64,000 nt of DNA from Tillandsia leiboldiana (taxonomy: Eukaryota > Streptophyta > Magnoliopsida > Poales > Bromeliaceae): assembly GCA_029204045.2 (NCBI GenBank), contig CM055071.1, positions 15,707,161-15,771,160 of the forward strand, written 5' to 3'. The notes under the pieces are model-generated. The model saw only the letters and a program-made list of their open reading frames with translations. It was not told the origin of the DNA and did not search any database. Below are positions 1-10,126 of the stretch, piece by piece. A program made the translations under genes and the position numbers. The first letter of the stretch is position 1. The number at the start of each line of letters is the position of its first letter.

Positions 1-2380
1 TACCCGAATTTTTGCAAGTTTCAATTTCTACTGCCTAATCGAGTATTTGTAAGATGTTTAACCTTAGATCAAAGGCTAGTTACTTGTAGTGATTGTTTTG
101 AATGATCAAATTATAGTAGGTGTGATAGGTTAATCAGAGGTTGACTTGTGAAATTATTTGTTATTTTGATGTATTGTTTAAAATGATGTTCTTGATGAAT
201 AGAGATGGTTGTTTGCGTTGTGGGGATTTCTTAAATAATCAGCAGAGTGTAGGCTTCTACATTAAAATACTGAAATTATTAGTCTTAGGATGCTATTAAA
301 TTATTCAAGTCCCTTCCAGAGAGTTAATCATGACTAGATAAACAGTAAAAGATATAGTAGGAGAATAATCAGTTGAAGTTATGGTGAGAGAAACAGGTAA
401 CAAACAAATGTTGTTCCGATTATCAAATATATGACGGATATGACGAGATTTTGGAAATCGGAGCAATCTATCAACCGACAGTGATGACGCTAGCGTAAGC
501 AGTTGCTGAGTAAAATGACCCTGGGAGCTGTTTACATTCTAGTGAATGGTGAAGCTAAAGGGACAGCAATAAGGATTTGTTCTTTATTTTAATTCAGTTA
601 CAAAAGCTACAGAATAATATGAAGAATGTTAGAAAGCCTGAATGTCAATTTGATGGAGGACAGTGCTGGGACAAGTGGATCCTGATTGCAACAATATGAT
701 GGAATTTTTTAGGAAAGAACAGTGATATTAGCAGGGCAGTAGATATATGTTGTGAATGAGCTATCTTTTCTTTTTCAGTGATGCTGAATTTATCAATTGA
801 CCCCTTTTGTTTTGCCTGACAGGCAAAAGTTTACCCTGGAAAGGTTCTTTCTCTGAAGATAAAAAAGCCTGCAGGGTTCTGATACTGCAGCGGAATGTAT
901 ATGTTCGTGCGATGCCCGTAGATTTCTATGTTTGAGTGGTAAGCATATGTTTGATAATAAGAACTTTTCTGAGCTGAGTCAAGAATATAATGAAAGTCTC
1001 AAATTCTACCTCTTTTTGTGGCGGTTTTTCTGACGGAATTGTTGCTGCAATTTTGCTTCTGTTTCAAATTAGATTTTGAGAATTGGATATGCTATGTTTT
1101 GCTTTTGATTCATGCTAAGATGAAATGACAACAGGTACAATAGGTGAAACTTCGTGGTCTGAGAGTGATTCTTTGAAGTATTTGACGGGTAGAGAAAGTT
1201 AGATTTTAACTTTAAAGTAAGCCATGGGACTACAACTGTGCAATATACAAATGTCAGAGGTGTTCTCGGTATGAAATAAAGGCTTTCTTTTTGTTTTTAG
1301 CATTTGTCATTTATTAAGATAGCTGATGTGCCTTCAGAACAAAAGAGCGTCGGAAGTACATGACTACTAAATAAGTGCATCCAATAAACATCCAGAATCA
1401 GAAATTTGTTCGACTAAGTTGGATGTATGTGTATTCCACTAATTGTGTAAGAAGATAATCCTGATTGCTATTTCTAATCTTTGGGTTTAGCAATTTGTTG
1501 TATTTAGTTTCAGAACTTCTTTTACTTTATAGAAATAACTAATCTTCTCATAACAAACTCATTATGCAATATTTACTAGCATTTCATTGACCTTTTCAGG
1601 ATCTAATTACATGTTCTTCTCCATTTTCAATTTTCAGGTAAATAGTGTTGTTGACTGGAGGAAGTTCTACAATGAAAGATACATGTAAGGTTTCCTGGTC
1701 AGAAGTACAGCTTCAGAACCTCTATTTCGTAGCAATGATTTTTACTTTAAAGTAATAATTCTTTTTTCTTTGATGAGGAAACATATCTCAGGGGGTATGT
1801 TTTCAGTTAATAGACAACATTTAATGAAATCCTTTTCTCTTTATCAATGAAATCCTAACATTAACCGTTCTTACATTATCTATTATCATTCTTTGTCACT
1901 TTAAATTGCAAGGTGGAAAGGTAAAAGTATATATCTTTTTCAGCTTAAGAAAGATCCTTATTTGATTGAAAGGGTTAACAGGAAAAATATCAACATAGTA
2001 GTCAAGCATATAAGAAAACTGATAACTGTGCGACTTAACAAACCATGGAAACAAAAGAGCTACTCGTGCATGAATGTGATGTTTTGCTTCCTTGTGCCTT
2101 GGGTGGTGTCCTAAACTAGTACTAACTTGAATGTTTCTCTCATTTCTCAACCTATTCCAACAAATTCTTCATGATCCTGTATTTATGCTTGTCAACTTCT
2201 GTGTATGGTTACATCATACTTACCTATGTTGTATCGAGAGTAATACTGGCAAGTGGAATCTGGATCATTCACTGATTTTCCTACTGAAATAAATGCGAAC
2301 ATCTTATTCAACTAATTTACTCTCAACTCATCGATCGCTTTTATTTATATGCATGCGCACTTTCATATATAGTGATCTGA
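1..2380. other. AT-rich low-copy sequence, no convincing gene
   Basis: AT-rich DNA without any long open frame, tandem repeat or recognisable TE protein. It lies left of the transposase tail and subterminal repeats of a CACTA element, so it may be internal or intronic CACTA sequence or old host flank. One short splice-flanked segment (1638-1684) is listed separately. I see nothing else that can be supported. Confidence 0.4.
1638..1684 (+). other. Candidate internal exon (unidentified)
   Basis: A 47-nt segment preceded by a pyrimidine-rich acceptor (TTTTCAG) and followed by a good donor (GTAAGG). It reads VNSVVDWRKFYNERYM in one frame, a composition that looks coding. It may be an exon of the CACTA transposase-type gene whose tail lies at 2507-2680, or of an unrelated host gene. 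The protein family is not recognised. Exon-like segments this short arise by chance, so confidence is low. Confidence 0.2.
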
Positions 2381-2506
2381 TGTTTCTTGAATCAATGTCT
2401 TACCAACCATTTCCCTTTTTTAGCAAGCATTCAATACATTCGTAGTCAGCGCTGCTACTGTAGATTACAATTTTGCTGATGGTTGGAGCGACCGACTGAG
2501 GCATGA

Positions 2507-2678
2507 ATTGTTGAAATGGATAAGCGGATGAGCCAAAAGGAGAAAGAAGCTGAGGCACAAATTGCTGAAATGCAAGCACAGATGCGTGACAAGATGAATT
2601 CTCAAATGTGTAATATGATGGAATAATTTTCACAAATGGGATTGCCTGTGCCTATTCAGCCAACATCGACAAGAAAGG
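2507..2678 (+). pseudogene. C-terminal coiled-coil tail of a plant En/Spm (CACTA) transposase-type protein
   Basis: The plus-strand frame from 2507 reads a charged, Met/Gln-rich helix (begins VEMDKRMSQKEKEAEAQ, ends DKMNSQMCNMME), then FSQMGLPVPIQPTSTRK. It is followed by a donor (AAAG|GTAAGT) and a possible 3' exon from about 2780 after TTCTACAG. A methionine- and glutamine-rich coiled coil followed by a 'MGLPVP'-like tail resembles the ends of plant transposase accessory proteins in En/Spm elements; that is recognition by pattern, not by search. An in-frame TAA at 2624-2626 and a TGA just upstream (2504) break the frame. The subterminal arrays and the CACTA terminus downstream support the assignment. 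Confidence 0.45.
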
Positions 2679-3194
2679 TAAGTTGGAGTATAAATTAGCA
2701 ATATATTTTACTTTTTTGATAAAATAAATAGATAATATATATGCATAATTCTTATCATTATTCTTTTTTATTCTACAGGACTAAACCTTGGAAGCTCAAT
2801 ATTTTCGAGTTGGATCATCTCAAGAATTTCATTTCACTTTTAGCCTAGAATTTTTATTATCTTTATTCTAATGTAAACGATTAACTGTTAGCTTATTTTG
2901 ATTATGTCCATTGAACATATATTTGATTTCTGTATTTTGTTGAGCATATCTTGATTATTGTGATTGATACTATGTTTAAATCCTGATTGAGTAGTATTCA
3001 ACTATTATTGTGCAGTAATAATATGTAAATTTTTTTTTATTTAAATTAGTACTACAAATTTTCTGTGGCTAAATAATAAATAGCCACAATATATGTAATT
3101 TGAAAACTTTACAGTGACTGGAACAATATTTGGCCACAAAATGTGATCTAAATATAGTGTGGCCAAATATTGTTCCAGTCAAATAAATTTTGTG

Positions 3195-3660
3195 CCCACT
3201 ATATTTAATTTCGTCACTATATTTACACTACATTTTGTGGGCAATATTGTATTTGGCCATAAAATGTGTGGCATTATGTGCGGCCATCAAATAAATTTGT
3301 CACAATACTTTCAACATTATTTGTGGCTGACTACTTAATTTCGCCACTATATTTATACTATATTTTATGGGCAATATTATATTTGGCCATAAAATGTGTG
3401 GCATTATGTGTGGCCATCAAATAAATTTGTCACAATATTTTTAACATTATTTGTGGCCGACTACTTACTTTCGCCACTATATTTATACTATATTTTGTGG
3501 GCAATATTATATTTGGCCATAAAATGTGTGGCATTATGTGTGTCCACAATAACAATAAATTTGTCACAATACTTTCAATATTATTTGTGGCCGACTACTT
3601 AATTTCGCCACTATATTTACACCACGTATTGTAGCCAATGTAATATTTGGCCACAAATTA
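3195..3660 (+). repeat. CACTA subterminal tandem array, about 130-bp unit
   Basis: About 3.5 copies of a 130-134 bp unit. Successive units start near 3195, 3325, 3455 and 3589, each containing 'GACTACTTA.TTTCGCCACTA', then 'GTGGGCAATATT', 'TTTGGCCATAAAATGTG' and 'AAATAAATTTGTCACAATA'. Copies differ by point changes and small indels. Confidence 0.85.
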
Positions 3661-3670
3661 TATGATGTCT

Positions 3671-3970
3671 TTTGTGGCCAAAAGTATTTTTGGCCACAAA
3701 ATGTTAGAATATTAATTATTATTTTAATCACTACCTGTAACCATATGGTAACTTTTTGTAGAGGAACCCTGTAGAAGTTTTATGACGAATTCTATCGCCG
3801 CAAATTCATAATACTTTTTGTGGCCAAAAGTAATTTTGGCCACAAAATGTTAGGATATTAATTATTATTTTAATCACTGTCTGTAGCCATATGCTAACTT
3901 TTTGTAGAGGAGGTTAGAAGTTTTGTGACGAATTCTATCGCCGCAAATTCATAGTACTTTTTGTGGTGAA
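3671..3970 (+). repeat. CACTA subterminal tandem array, about 145-bp unit
   Basis: Two copies of a roughly 145-bp unit (starts near 3671 and 3817, with a third partial start near 3958). Each begins 'TTTGTGGCCAAAAGTA' and contains 'ATTAATTATTATTTTAATCA', 'AACTTTTTGTAGAGGA' and 'GACGAATTCTATCGCCGC'. It lies between the 130-bp array and the transposon terminus. Confidence 0.8.
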
Positions 3971-4120
3971 TTATTATTTTGGCCACAATAACCTTTTGTA
4001 GCACTCCTATTGTGGCGACGTTGTGGCGAAGCTAATTTGGCCACAATAAGTATTTTGTGACCAAATTGTCATTTATTGTGGCCATTAGTTTCGCCACAAT
4101 TTGTAAATTTTCTTGTAGTG

Positions 4121-5120
4121 ATTTACACATTCATCACGATTTCTCCACGATTTTCGCCGATTTCTTCGACAAGAATTCTTCTAAGATCATATAGATTATA
4201 GATCAAAAAAAGATATGGCAAAAATCAAATTTATCTTCCGCAAAACTCACCTCAAAAAGCCGTGATTTCGAGCTTTTCTTGGTTCAAGAGCTTGCCCTCG
4301 CTCGCCTTAGGCTTCCCGCAAATCGCTCCGCGATTTAGTGCACATTGGAGCAAGAAAATTTAGAGAGAGAGAGTGAGTGGAGAAGGTGAGAGAGAGAGCT
4401 CTCCATGGAGGTGCTCCTAGTGCTTGCGTGCGGGTGGAGAAGAAGAAGAAAGGGGAAAGTGGTCCTTTTATGCATAAAGGACCCCCCCCCACAATAGTGC
4501 TAATTTACTATTTAGTCCAATTTTTATCTGATACTTGCCTGCGGAACCCTTCTGGATGTCCGTTTGTGCTCAAATTTGACGGGCAGACTCAATTTACCTT
4601 AATTTATCGTGGGTTATCTTAACTTTTCAGTTTGGACCATTTCTGGGTCATCGAAAACTGCGTTGGACTGTAATCTCTAACAGATAGCAGTTCGATTTTA
4701 TTCTTCACCTTCCGGGTATCAAAATGGGCCGAAACTTTAAATCTAGCCCCATAAAAATAATGCTGACTCATTCCCCAGTTTCCGAAATTTTCTGACACTG
4801 TGCATTTTCTACTAATTTATCTGCCCCGTCTCTCACAGAAAATATTAAATCTTCTGTTTTCGCTCCGATTTCGGCGCAGGTCATTTCCAACCTATATTTT
4901 GCTTCTATGAGTCCAATAAAAATAGTATCTTACACTATTTTTATTTATTTATATTTATATAATAATTTTTCTGACTTACTATATCCTACCGTAACTTCTA
5001 TATAGTATTTAAAAGTTGAATTTGCACATTTTACCTATGGTTAATTAGGATTTCTTTGAATTAATTGGGCATATTCTACTTAATGTCTAACTTCTACTTT
5101 TAGAAGTTCGGTATCCTACA
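4121..5120 (-). mobile_element. 3' LTR (part) of a minus-strand Ty3/gypsy element (E4)
   Basis: On the minus strand the LTR starts at 5120 with TGTAGGATACCGAAC, immediately after a polypurine tract. It contains a likely core promoter on the minus strand near 4470-4490 (TTTATGCATAAAAGG) followed by a CT/GA-rich leader (4365-4455) with GAGA-type repeats. The left end is not reached because the CACTA element adjoins at 4120, so about 1.0 kb of LTR is visible and the rest should lie beyond the transposon. It belongs with the integrase ORF at 5195-6430. Confidence 0.65.
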
Positions 5121-5135
5121 TTCTTCCCCCTTTAA
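5121..5135 (-). promoter_or_regulatory. Polypurine tract of E4
   Basis: Minus strand TTAAAGGGGGAAGAA directly abutting the LTR start (TGTAGG). This is the usual primer site for plus-strand DNA synthesis in gypsy elements. It lies 60 bp after the pol stop codon and fixes the LTR boundary. Confidence 0.8.
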
Positions 5136-5194
5136 GCAATTTCGTCCGCGAAATTTAAATTTAACGCAATTCAACTGAATCGAAATCCATACCT

Positions 5195-6430
5195 CTAATT
5201 CATCTCCTCGAAGAGATGAGGATGGTGCGCCCTCATCGTTTCCTCAAGTTCCCACGTGGCTTCGCGATCATCGTGATTGCTCCACCGGACCCTGACATAA
5301 GGAATCTCGCGGTTCCTCAATTTGCGCACCTCCCGAGAAATAATCGCCACCGGGAACTCCTCATAGCTCAAGTCATCCTGAAGCTCCGGCGGCTCATATA
5401 GCATCGCATGCTCCGGATCGGGTACATATTTGCGGAGATTGGAGACGTGGAAGACGTTATGTACATCCGCCAACTTCGGCGGCAATGCAAGCCGGTACGC
5501 CACCGCTTCCACACGCTCCAATATCTCATAGGGGCCGATATAGCGGGGACTTAGTTTTCCCCGCACTCCAAATCGCTTCACGCCCCTCATGGGCGAAACC
5601 TTCAAGAAGACGCGGTCGCCCTCTGCGAATTCCAAATCCCGCCGACGCTTGTCCGCGTAGCTTTGTTGCCGAGATTGCGTCGTAAGCAATCTTTTGCAAG
5701 CAAGGCGGACCTTCTCCTCCGCCTCCCGCAAAATGTCCGGCCCGAACTCCGTGCGCTCGCCCACATCACTCCAATAGATAGGGGATCGACACTTCCGTCC
5801 ATAAAGAGCCTCGAACGGAGCCATCCCCAAACTAGCGTGATAACTGTTGTTGTAGGCGAACTCGGCCATCGGCAAGTACTTGCACCAACCGCCCTTGTAA
5901 TCGATGACGCACGCCCGCAACATGTCCTCCAAGCTCTGAATGGTTCTCTCTGTCTGACCATCAGTCTGAGGGTGAAAAGCGGTGCTAAAATCGAGCCGTG
6001 TGCCAAGGGCCTCCTGCAGATTCCTCCAGAAATGCGAGGTGAACTTGGGGTCTCGGTCCGATACAATCGACTTCGGCACCCCGTGCAGCCTCACCACCTC
6101 GTCAAGATATACCTGTGCCAACTTCTCTCCCGCCCAGGTGGTGTGGACCGGCAAGAAATGTGCCGACTTGGTGAGACGATCCACAATCACCCAGATCGAG
6201 TCCTGGCCTCCCATTGAGCGAGGCAACCCGACGATAAAGTCCATAGAGATGTCCTCCCACTTCCAAACGGGAATAGGCAAGCTTTGGAGTTTCCCCGCCG
6301 GGAGTCGACGCTCCGCCTTTATCTGTTGACATGTAAGGCACTTTGCCACGAAGCGCCCAATGTCCGCCTTCATCCCCGGCCACCAATAGAGCATCTTCAA
6401 CTCGTGGTACATCTTGGTGCCACCAGGGTT
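5195..6430 (-). CDS. Ty3/gypsy chromovirus integrase with C-terminal chromodomain (5'-truncated)
   Basis: An uninterrupted minus-strand frame of about 411 codons forms the 3' end of a pol polyprotein that inserts element cDNA into nuclear DNA. In order it has the second half of the H2C2 zinc finger (CLTC near 6340), the catalytic core and the GPY/F module (RYIGPYEILERV near 5535). A chromodomain-like tail (IPYVRVRWSNHD, then REATWELEE) ends at the stop. The DDE triad is complete: Asp at 6239-6241 (SMDF), Asp at 6056-6058 (VSDRD) and Glu at 5948-5950 (TDGQTER), spaced D-x60-D-x35-E. The N-terminal side is cut at 6430 in the HPGG motif by the LTR of L1; any Met further upstream lies in that LTR. 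The region from RNase H to the zinc finger is missing here. I infer it is the 3' part of the element at 26513-32343. Confidence 0.9.
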   Translation of the reverse strand, partial: NPGGTKMYHELKMLYWWPGMKADIGRFVAKCLTCQQIKAERRLPAGKLQSLPIPVWKWEDISMDFIVGLPRSMGGQDSIWVIVDRLTKSAHFLPVHTTWAGEKLAQVYLDEVVRLHGVPKSIVSDRDPKFTSHFWRNLQEALGTRLDFSTAFHPQTDGQTERTIQSLEDMLRACVIDYKGGWCKYLPMAEFAYNNSYHASLGMAPFEALYGRKCRSPIYWSDVGERTEFGPDILREAEEKVRLACKRLLTTQSRQQSYADKRRRDLEFAEGDRVFLKVSPMRGVKRFGVRGKLSPRYIGPYEILERVEAVAYRLALPPKLADVHNVFHVSNLRKYVPDPEHAMLYEPPELQDDLSYEEFPVAIISREVRKLRNREIPYVRVRWSNHDDREATWELEETMRAHHPHLFEEMN

Positions 6431-6540
6431 GTCACGCCCCGGGGGTTTCATTAAGCGGAAGACGACCAACGAAAAGATTGAGTTTGCGCATACATTTTTT
6501 TTTGAAAACCAACCTCCCCCAGTGCGTGCCCAGACCCGCC

Positions 6541-6588
6541 GCATATACAAATTCACTCTGCGAACGGCAGAGTCTCCTTTGTATATGC
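6541..6588 (-). promoter_or_regulatory. Conserved LTR-end hairpin (L1)
   Basis: Outer arms CATATACAAA / TTTGTATATG enclose an inner perfect stem ACTCTGC / GCAGAGT (6555-6561 with 6567-6573). The same structure occurs in every family-1 LTR here, with compensatory differences in the inner stem. It lies about 110 bp inside the LTR 3' end. Confidence 0.7.
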
Positions 6589-6969
6589 ACGGCGTCCTGA
6601 CCACAACCACCATACAATCATCACTTTAACCACACTAGTTCAACAGTCGAATGCATACAATTATTTTTCATAAGTATTAAAGAAGCCGGCTAGTTTTGAA
6701 AGGATAAATCCACACAACCATTTTTTTAAAACAGTTTTCGAAACATTTTCCTTTTCTTTTCTTTTCTTTTGTAGTTTGAAAGCGGCCACACGGGACAAGC
6801 AAAACAACTACTCGCAAGGGCAAATAATAGACATCCCAACATTCACATCGACCCCACAAGGGTATCGCGATCCACATAGTCGGCTACTAACAAGTAATGA
6901 AATGCGCAATAAGAAGTAAATACCAACTATGGCTACGGAGGACCAAAAGTGCTCCTGCCACGGCCTCAC

Positions 6970-6997
6970 CGTCGCCCTAGCTCTCACCCCCGAGAAC
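6970..6997 (-). other. LTR mini-exon candidate (L1)
   Basis: A 28-nt segment on the minus strand preceded by TCTGTGACAG (acceptor) and followed by GTGAGG (donor). Homologous segments with intact AG/GT borders occur in L2, LTR H and both F LTRs. See the finding on LTR-encoded leader exons. Confidence 0.45.
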
Positions 6998-7247
6998 CTG
7001 TCACAGAGTGGGAAGTCAGTGACCAGAAAATAAAGCACGAAAGCAGCTAGGGCTATAAATAAAGCAAACCGCAGTAAACCAGAGCAACCGCCCTCCTCGT
7101 CGTGCAATCGTCGGTATCCCTCCCCCTGCATAACCTGGACCGGGCACCTGCCGCGGCAAACCAGACTATCCGGAGCTACCGTAAAATAAAACGTGAACAC
7201 CTGCAAAACCTGACCACCCTCTCAAGAGGGAAAATAAACCACGAACA

Positions 7248-7448
7248 CCTGTAACACCTGTAACCCCTGTAACACATGTAACCCCTGACCTCGTCGGGCA
7301 CCTACCCCGACGGATCGCACCGCTCACACCTGGGAGCACCTGACCTCGTCGGGCACCTACCCCGACGGATCGCACCGCTCACACCTTGGAGCACCTGACC
7401 TCGTCGGGCACCTACCCCGACGGATCGCACCGCTCACACCTTGATGCC
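7248..7448. repeat. Minisatellites inside L1 LTR (9-bp and 55-bp units)
   Basis: A short array of 'TGTAACACC'-like 9-mers at 7248-7285 is followed by three near-identical 55-bp units starting at 7284, 7339 and 7394 (CCTGACCTCGTCGGGCACCT... ending in a CTCACACC stretch). Related GC-rich 'GGCACCTGCCTCGG' repeats mark the same place in other family-1 LTRs. Confidence 0.85.
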
Positions 7449-7761
7449 TCAAACCCCACACCTACGGGGGCCCCCACTACGTCACCTCGTGGGTCTACAC
7501 GGGTCGGAGACCGCTTTTCCGGAAAAGAGCACCCTTTGCGGTGGCCAGACCGCGGGTGCGCGTGTCGCAACCTCAAGCATAGTAACCAAGATACAGGGTA
7601 ACATCGTAATTTATAGAGACCGTCAGCATTAGTACCGATAACATGCAGTTAATATCCTTCCAACAATACCAACTCTATGCTAAGTCTCAAAGAAAACCCA
7701 CAGCATGATAAACATAACCATAACAAAATTTCGCAATAAGGGGTTCTAAGGGTGTACCCAC

Positions 7762-7811
7762 CTGAAACGCGAGAAGAAGATGTACGGAACTCCCGCTAAA
7801 ACACTCCCACC
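7762..7811 (-). other. LTR exon-2 candidate (L1)
   Basis: A 50-nt minus-strand segment between an acceptor (TTTCTGGCACAG) and the conserved donor TTTCAG|GTGGGTAC. The equivalent in L2 is 11647-11698, and in the F 3' LTR it is 45420-45476. Confidence 0.4.
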
Positions 7812-7924
7812 CTGTGCCAGAAAAAGCTACAGTAAGTAATAATGTTAAGAATATCGTCGTGGTCAAAAACACTGAAAAACGGGGCGAAACGGGCCACAAA
7901 CGGAGCTTCTGGGCTCAAAAGCTG

Positions 7925-8230
7925 AAAGCTGGTGCACGGTCCAGGCGTGGACCGGGTTCACGACGCAGAGGAGGCAGCGGCGCAGACCGCGCTCACCCCG
8001 GGAGCATGCACCAGGCGGAATGGGCCGGGCCGGTGCACTGGCTTAGCGCGCACCGGGCTCACGCATACCCGGTCGCGGCGGCAGAGCCGGGTGCACGCCC
8101 TTGCGTGGACCGCGCTTGCGGGCCGGGCTGGCGCACGCGCCCGTGCGCCGGGTCCGCGCATTCGGGCTGCGGGACGCGTGTGCCGGGTGCACGCCAGTCC
8201 GGTGGACCGCATGAGGAGGCAGCCGTACAG
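7925..8230. other. CpG-rich island in L1 LTR
   Basis: Very GC-rich, with repeated GGGTGCACGCC, GACCGCG and GCGCACGCG words and few stop codons on either strand. It lies between the exon-1-like donor and the exon-2-like segment. Open frames here are an effect of composition. Confidence 0.7.
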
Positions 8231-8605
8231 GGTGAACAGTGAACCCTAATTTCGCCCCCCGCGGCTCTGGTTTCGCGATTTCAACTCCGTTTTCGCTCCC
8301 GTGCGACTCCGGCGACGACCCCGTGGGCATGATAACGGCGGCGGCGGCCTCCCGTTCAACGACGGCGGCGGCGGCCTCCCGTTCAACACCTTGTATTGCC
8401 CAAGAAAACAACAAAAGGAAAACCTCACATTGGAAAAATAACCGGGGGAGACCCGAACCGCTCACCATGTTTTCGCCGATGGGGGAGAAAGAGGAAAGGG
8501 GGTCACCCGTTCCTCGCTCACTCCGCCTTGTTTCTCCACTCGGTCGGTTGGGAAACAGAAAGGTTGGGGAAGTGGGTTCTCGTTGCGCTTGGGGTTTCGT
8601 ACGCA

Positions 8606-8724
8606 GGGGAGTTGTGGGGAGTTGTGGGGAGTTGAGGGGAGTTATGGGAAGTTGCGGGGAGTTGGGGGGAGTTGTGGGGAGTTATGGGAAGTTGCGGGGA
8701 GTTGGGGGGAGTTGTGGGAAGTTG
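8606..8724 (+). repeat. G-rich 10-bp minisatellite (GGGGAGTTGT), G-quadruplex-prone
   Basis: Roughly eleven to twelve units of a 10-bp repeat, GGGGAGTTGT / GGGAAGTTGC and variants, on the plus strand. It lies upstream of the exon-1-like donor in the L1 LTR. Regularly spaced runs of three to six G can form G-quadruplexes. No equivalent array is seen at this position in L2 or F. Confidence 0.85.
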
Positions 8725-9396
8725 CACGACAGGGAAAAAAAGGCGGGACGGGTTAGGGTGGCAGGAGCGGTTAGAATGGGGATTGGGAATGAACCCATTT
8801 CAAGTCAAAAGGGTCCGGTCTGCCTGAAAAACCGCGTTGACCACCTGAACCGCTAGCCACCTTCCGGAATTTATTCCGGGAGATTCCGGCGTCGGAATTC
8901 AAAACCGATTGCGCCGCCGTTCTCCGTTTCGCGAGCTTTATTAACTGAAAATATCCGCGAGCCCCGACGGTCTGCCCGGAAACATGGAATTATTAGATCA
9001 CCCTCCGGCCCCCGAAACGAATTGCGAAATAAACGAAACCAAAACGGAAACCGTAGATCGAGGTACCACCAAATAAATAAAATAATCCACTAACGTAAAA
9101 AGATGAAAGGTCCGATCATCGCAGGATCCCGTCCGATCACCTCGAAAAGCGTGCCAGCCACTTAGCACGGGTTTCGATGCACCACTCAAAGCAAATGCTT
9201 TGACCCCCATTCCGGGAGATCCGTAAATCGGAAACCGAATCCGTTCGCTTTGCCGTCCTTCATTTTTCGAGCTCATCGCAGAAAAATACTCACGGTCCAG
9301 GCCAGTCCATTGCAGAAACATAGTGAAAGGTTTTCCTAAGTCCCGTCAAAATAAAAGGGAGGCATACAAGGGCAAGGGAAACGCCAGGACTCTACA

Positions 9397-9965
9397 TCAC
9401 TCACCACTTAAAGAAGTTTCGTCCTCGAAACATATCCTGGTCCCCACGAGTAATTCTGGGTAGCACTCCCTCTTCTCTGACGCCAGTTCCCAAGTCGCTT
9501 CACGTTCTCCCCTGGTTGCTAAGATCCGCACCGGTTTTCCGTCAAAGCTCAGGTCCTCTCTAGAGCTCAAAAGCAGTGACCATCCATCACCAAAATCAAG
9601 TACGCAGGTTCAGAGCACATCTTCGAGAAATCCGGACCACACGCTCGACTGTCCGTCGTTTTGGGGTTGAAACGCCGTGCCTGAAGTGTGGGTTAGTCCT
9701 CCAGGGCTTGTTGTAGACTTTGCCGAAGTTCGACACCCGCCGAGTGACCTCTAGTCCCCGTCGTACGGGTGGGTGGGAAAAAAAAAAAAGAGTCGACGTT
9801 CGTCAGTCAATCCACTGTGACTCAAACCGCATCGTGCCCTCGATGCGATGCGGAAAACCCGTGACAAATTTCAATGCTGATTCTCTCCCATTTCCACTCT
9901 GGTACCGGTAGAGATTGTAGTTTTCCCCCGCTGAGCGCTGATGTTCGAACTTTACTTGTTAACCA
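9397..9965 (-). pseudogene. L1 pol 3' remnant (integrase and chromodomain pieces)
   Basis: Minus-strand sequence collinear with the 3' part of element F's pol (43670-44282). Near 9950 it has the 'AACAAGTAAAG' linker after the zinc finger. Next come the catalytic-core start (near 9880), a core fragment fused directly to 'CGGCAAAGTCTACAAC' (near 9715), and the chromodomain/3' end with 'GTTTCGAGGACGAAAC' just before the LTR. The frames are broken. It shares F's internal deletion, in which the region with the second catalytic Asp is absent, so the deletion predates both copies. The segment is cut at 9965 by L2. Confidence 0.65.
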
Positions 9966-10078
9966 TGTCACGCCCGGGGGTTCGAAACGCGCGGAAGAGG
10001 AGCCACCGATGCCCCTGATTCAGCCATATATTTCTTTTTTGTAAAACATTACTCCCCGGCGCGTGCACAGACCCGCCG

Positions 10079-10126
10079 CATACACAAATTCGCTCTGCAA
10101 TGAGCAGAGGCCCCTTTGTATATGCA
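10079..10126 (-). promoter_or_regulatory. Conserved LTR-end hairpin (L2)
   Basis: Arms GCATACACAAA / TTTGTATATGC with an inner stem CTCTGC / GCAGAG. Same position and layout as in L1, LTR H and F. Confidence 0.6.

Larger units (their letters stand above)
2380..4120 (+). mobile_element. CACTA (En/Spm) DNA transposon, right-hand portion and terminus
   Basis: The segment ends at 4120 with TTTTCTTGTAGTG, the reverse complement of the CACTACAAGAAAA terminus typical of plant CACTA elements. Inward from it lie hundreds of bases of subterminal repeats built on 'GGCCACAAAAT' and 'TTGTGGC' units, which in this superfamily serve as transposase binding sites. The transposase tail at 2507 lies further in. 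The left terminus is not found in the window, so the element probably extends off the left edge. The right flank begins ATT, the candidate half of a 3-bp duplication. The element sits inside the 3' LTR of a minus-strand gypsy element (4121-5120). Confidence 0.7.
6431..9396 (-). mobile_element. 3' LTR of gypsy element L1 (minus strand, about 2.97 kb)
   Basis: The plus-strand left end is TGTCACGCCCCGGGGG (the LTR 3' end, read in reverse). The right end is ...CTACA, followed by internal sequence with a polypurine-like tract and the 'GTTTCGAGGACGAAAC' motif that precedes gypsy 3' LTRs. It inserted into the E4 integrase at the HPGG codons; the left flank AGGGT is the candidate target duplication, but its partner is not seen. 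Internal landmarks on the minus strand are an exon-1-like donor at 8465/8466, a CpG-rich island at 7925-8230, an exon-2-like segment at 7762-7811, a mini-exon at 6970-6997 and a terminal hairpin at 6541-6588. Confidence 0.8.

Noticed and set aside
83..96. CTTGTAGTGATT near the left edge, resembling a CACTA end
   Set aside because: Only eight to nine bases match, no subterminal repeats precede it, and the orientation is that of a right end, so it cannot be the missing left terminus.
1896..2150. 84-codon minus-strand open frame
   Set aside because: No motif and no context; the opposite strand carries the CACTA transposase-type tail downstream.
8518..8727. Pro/Ser/Thr-rich 69-codon minus-strand frame
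   Set aside because: It is only the translation of the 10-bp minisatellite.
6431..9396. Calling L1 LTR a solo LTR
   Set aside because: Its right side continues into polypurine tract and pol remnants, so it is a 3' LTR of a larger, interrupted element.
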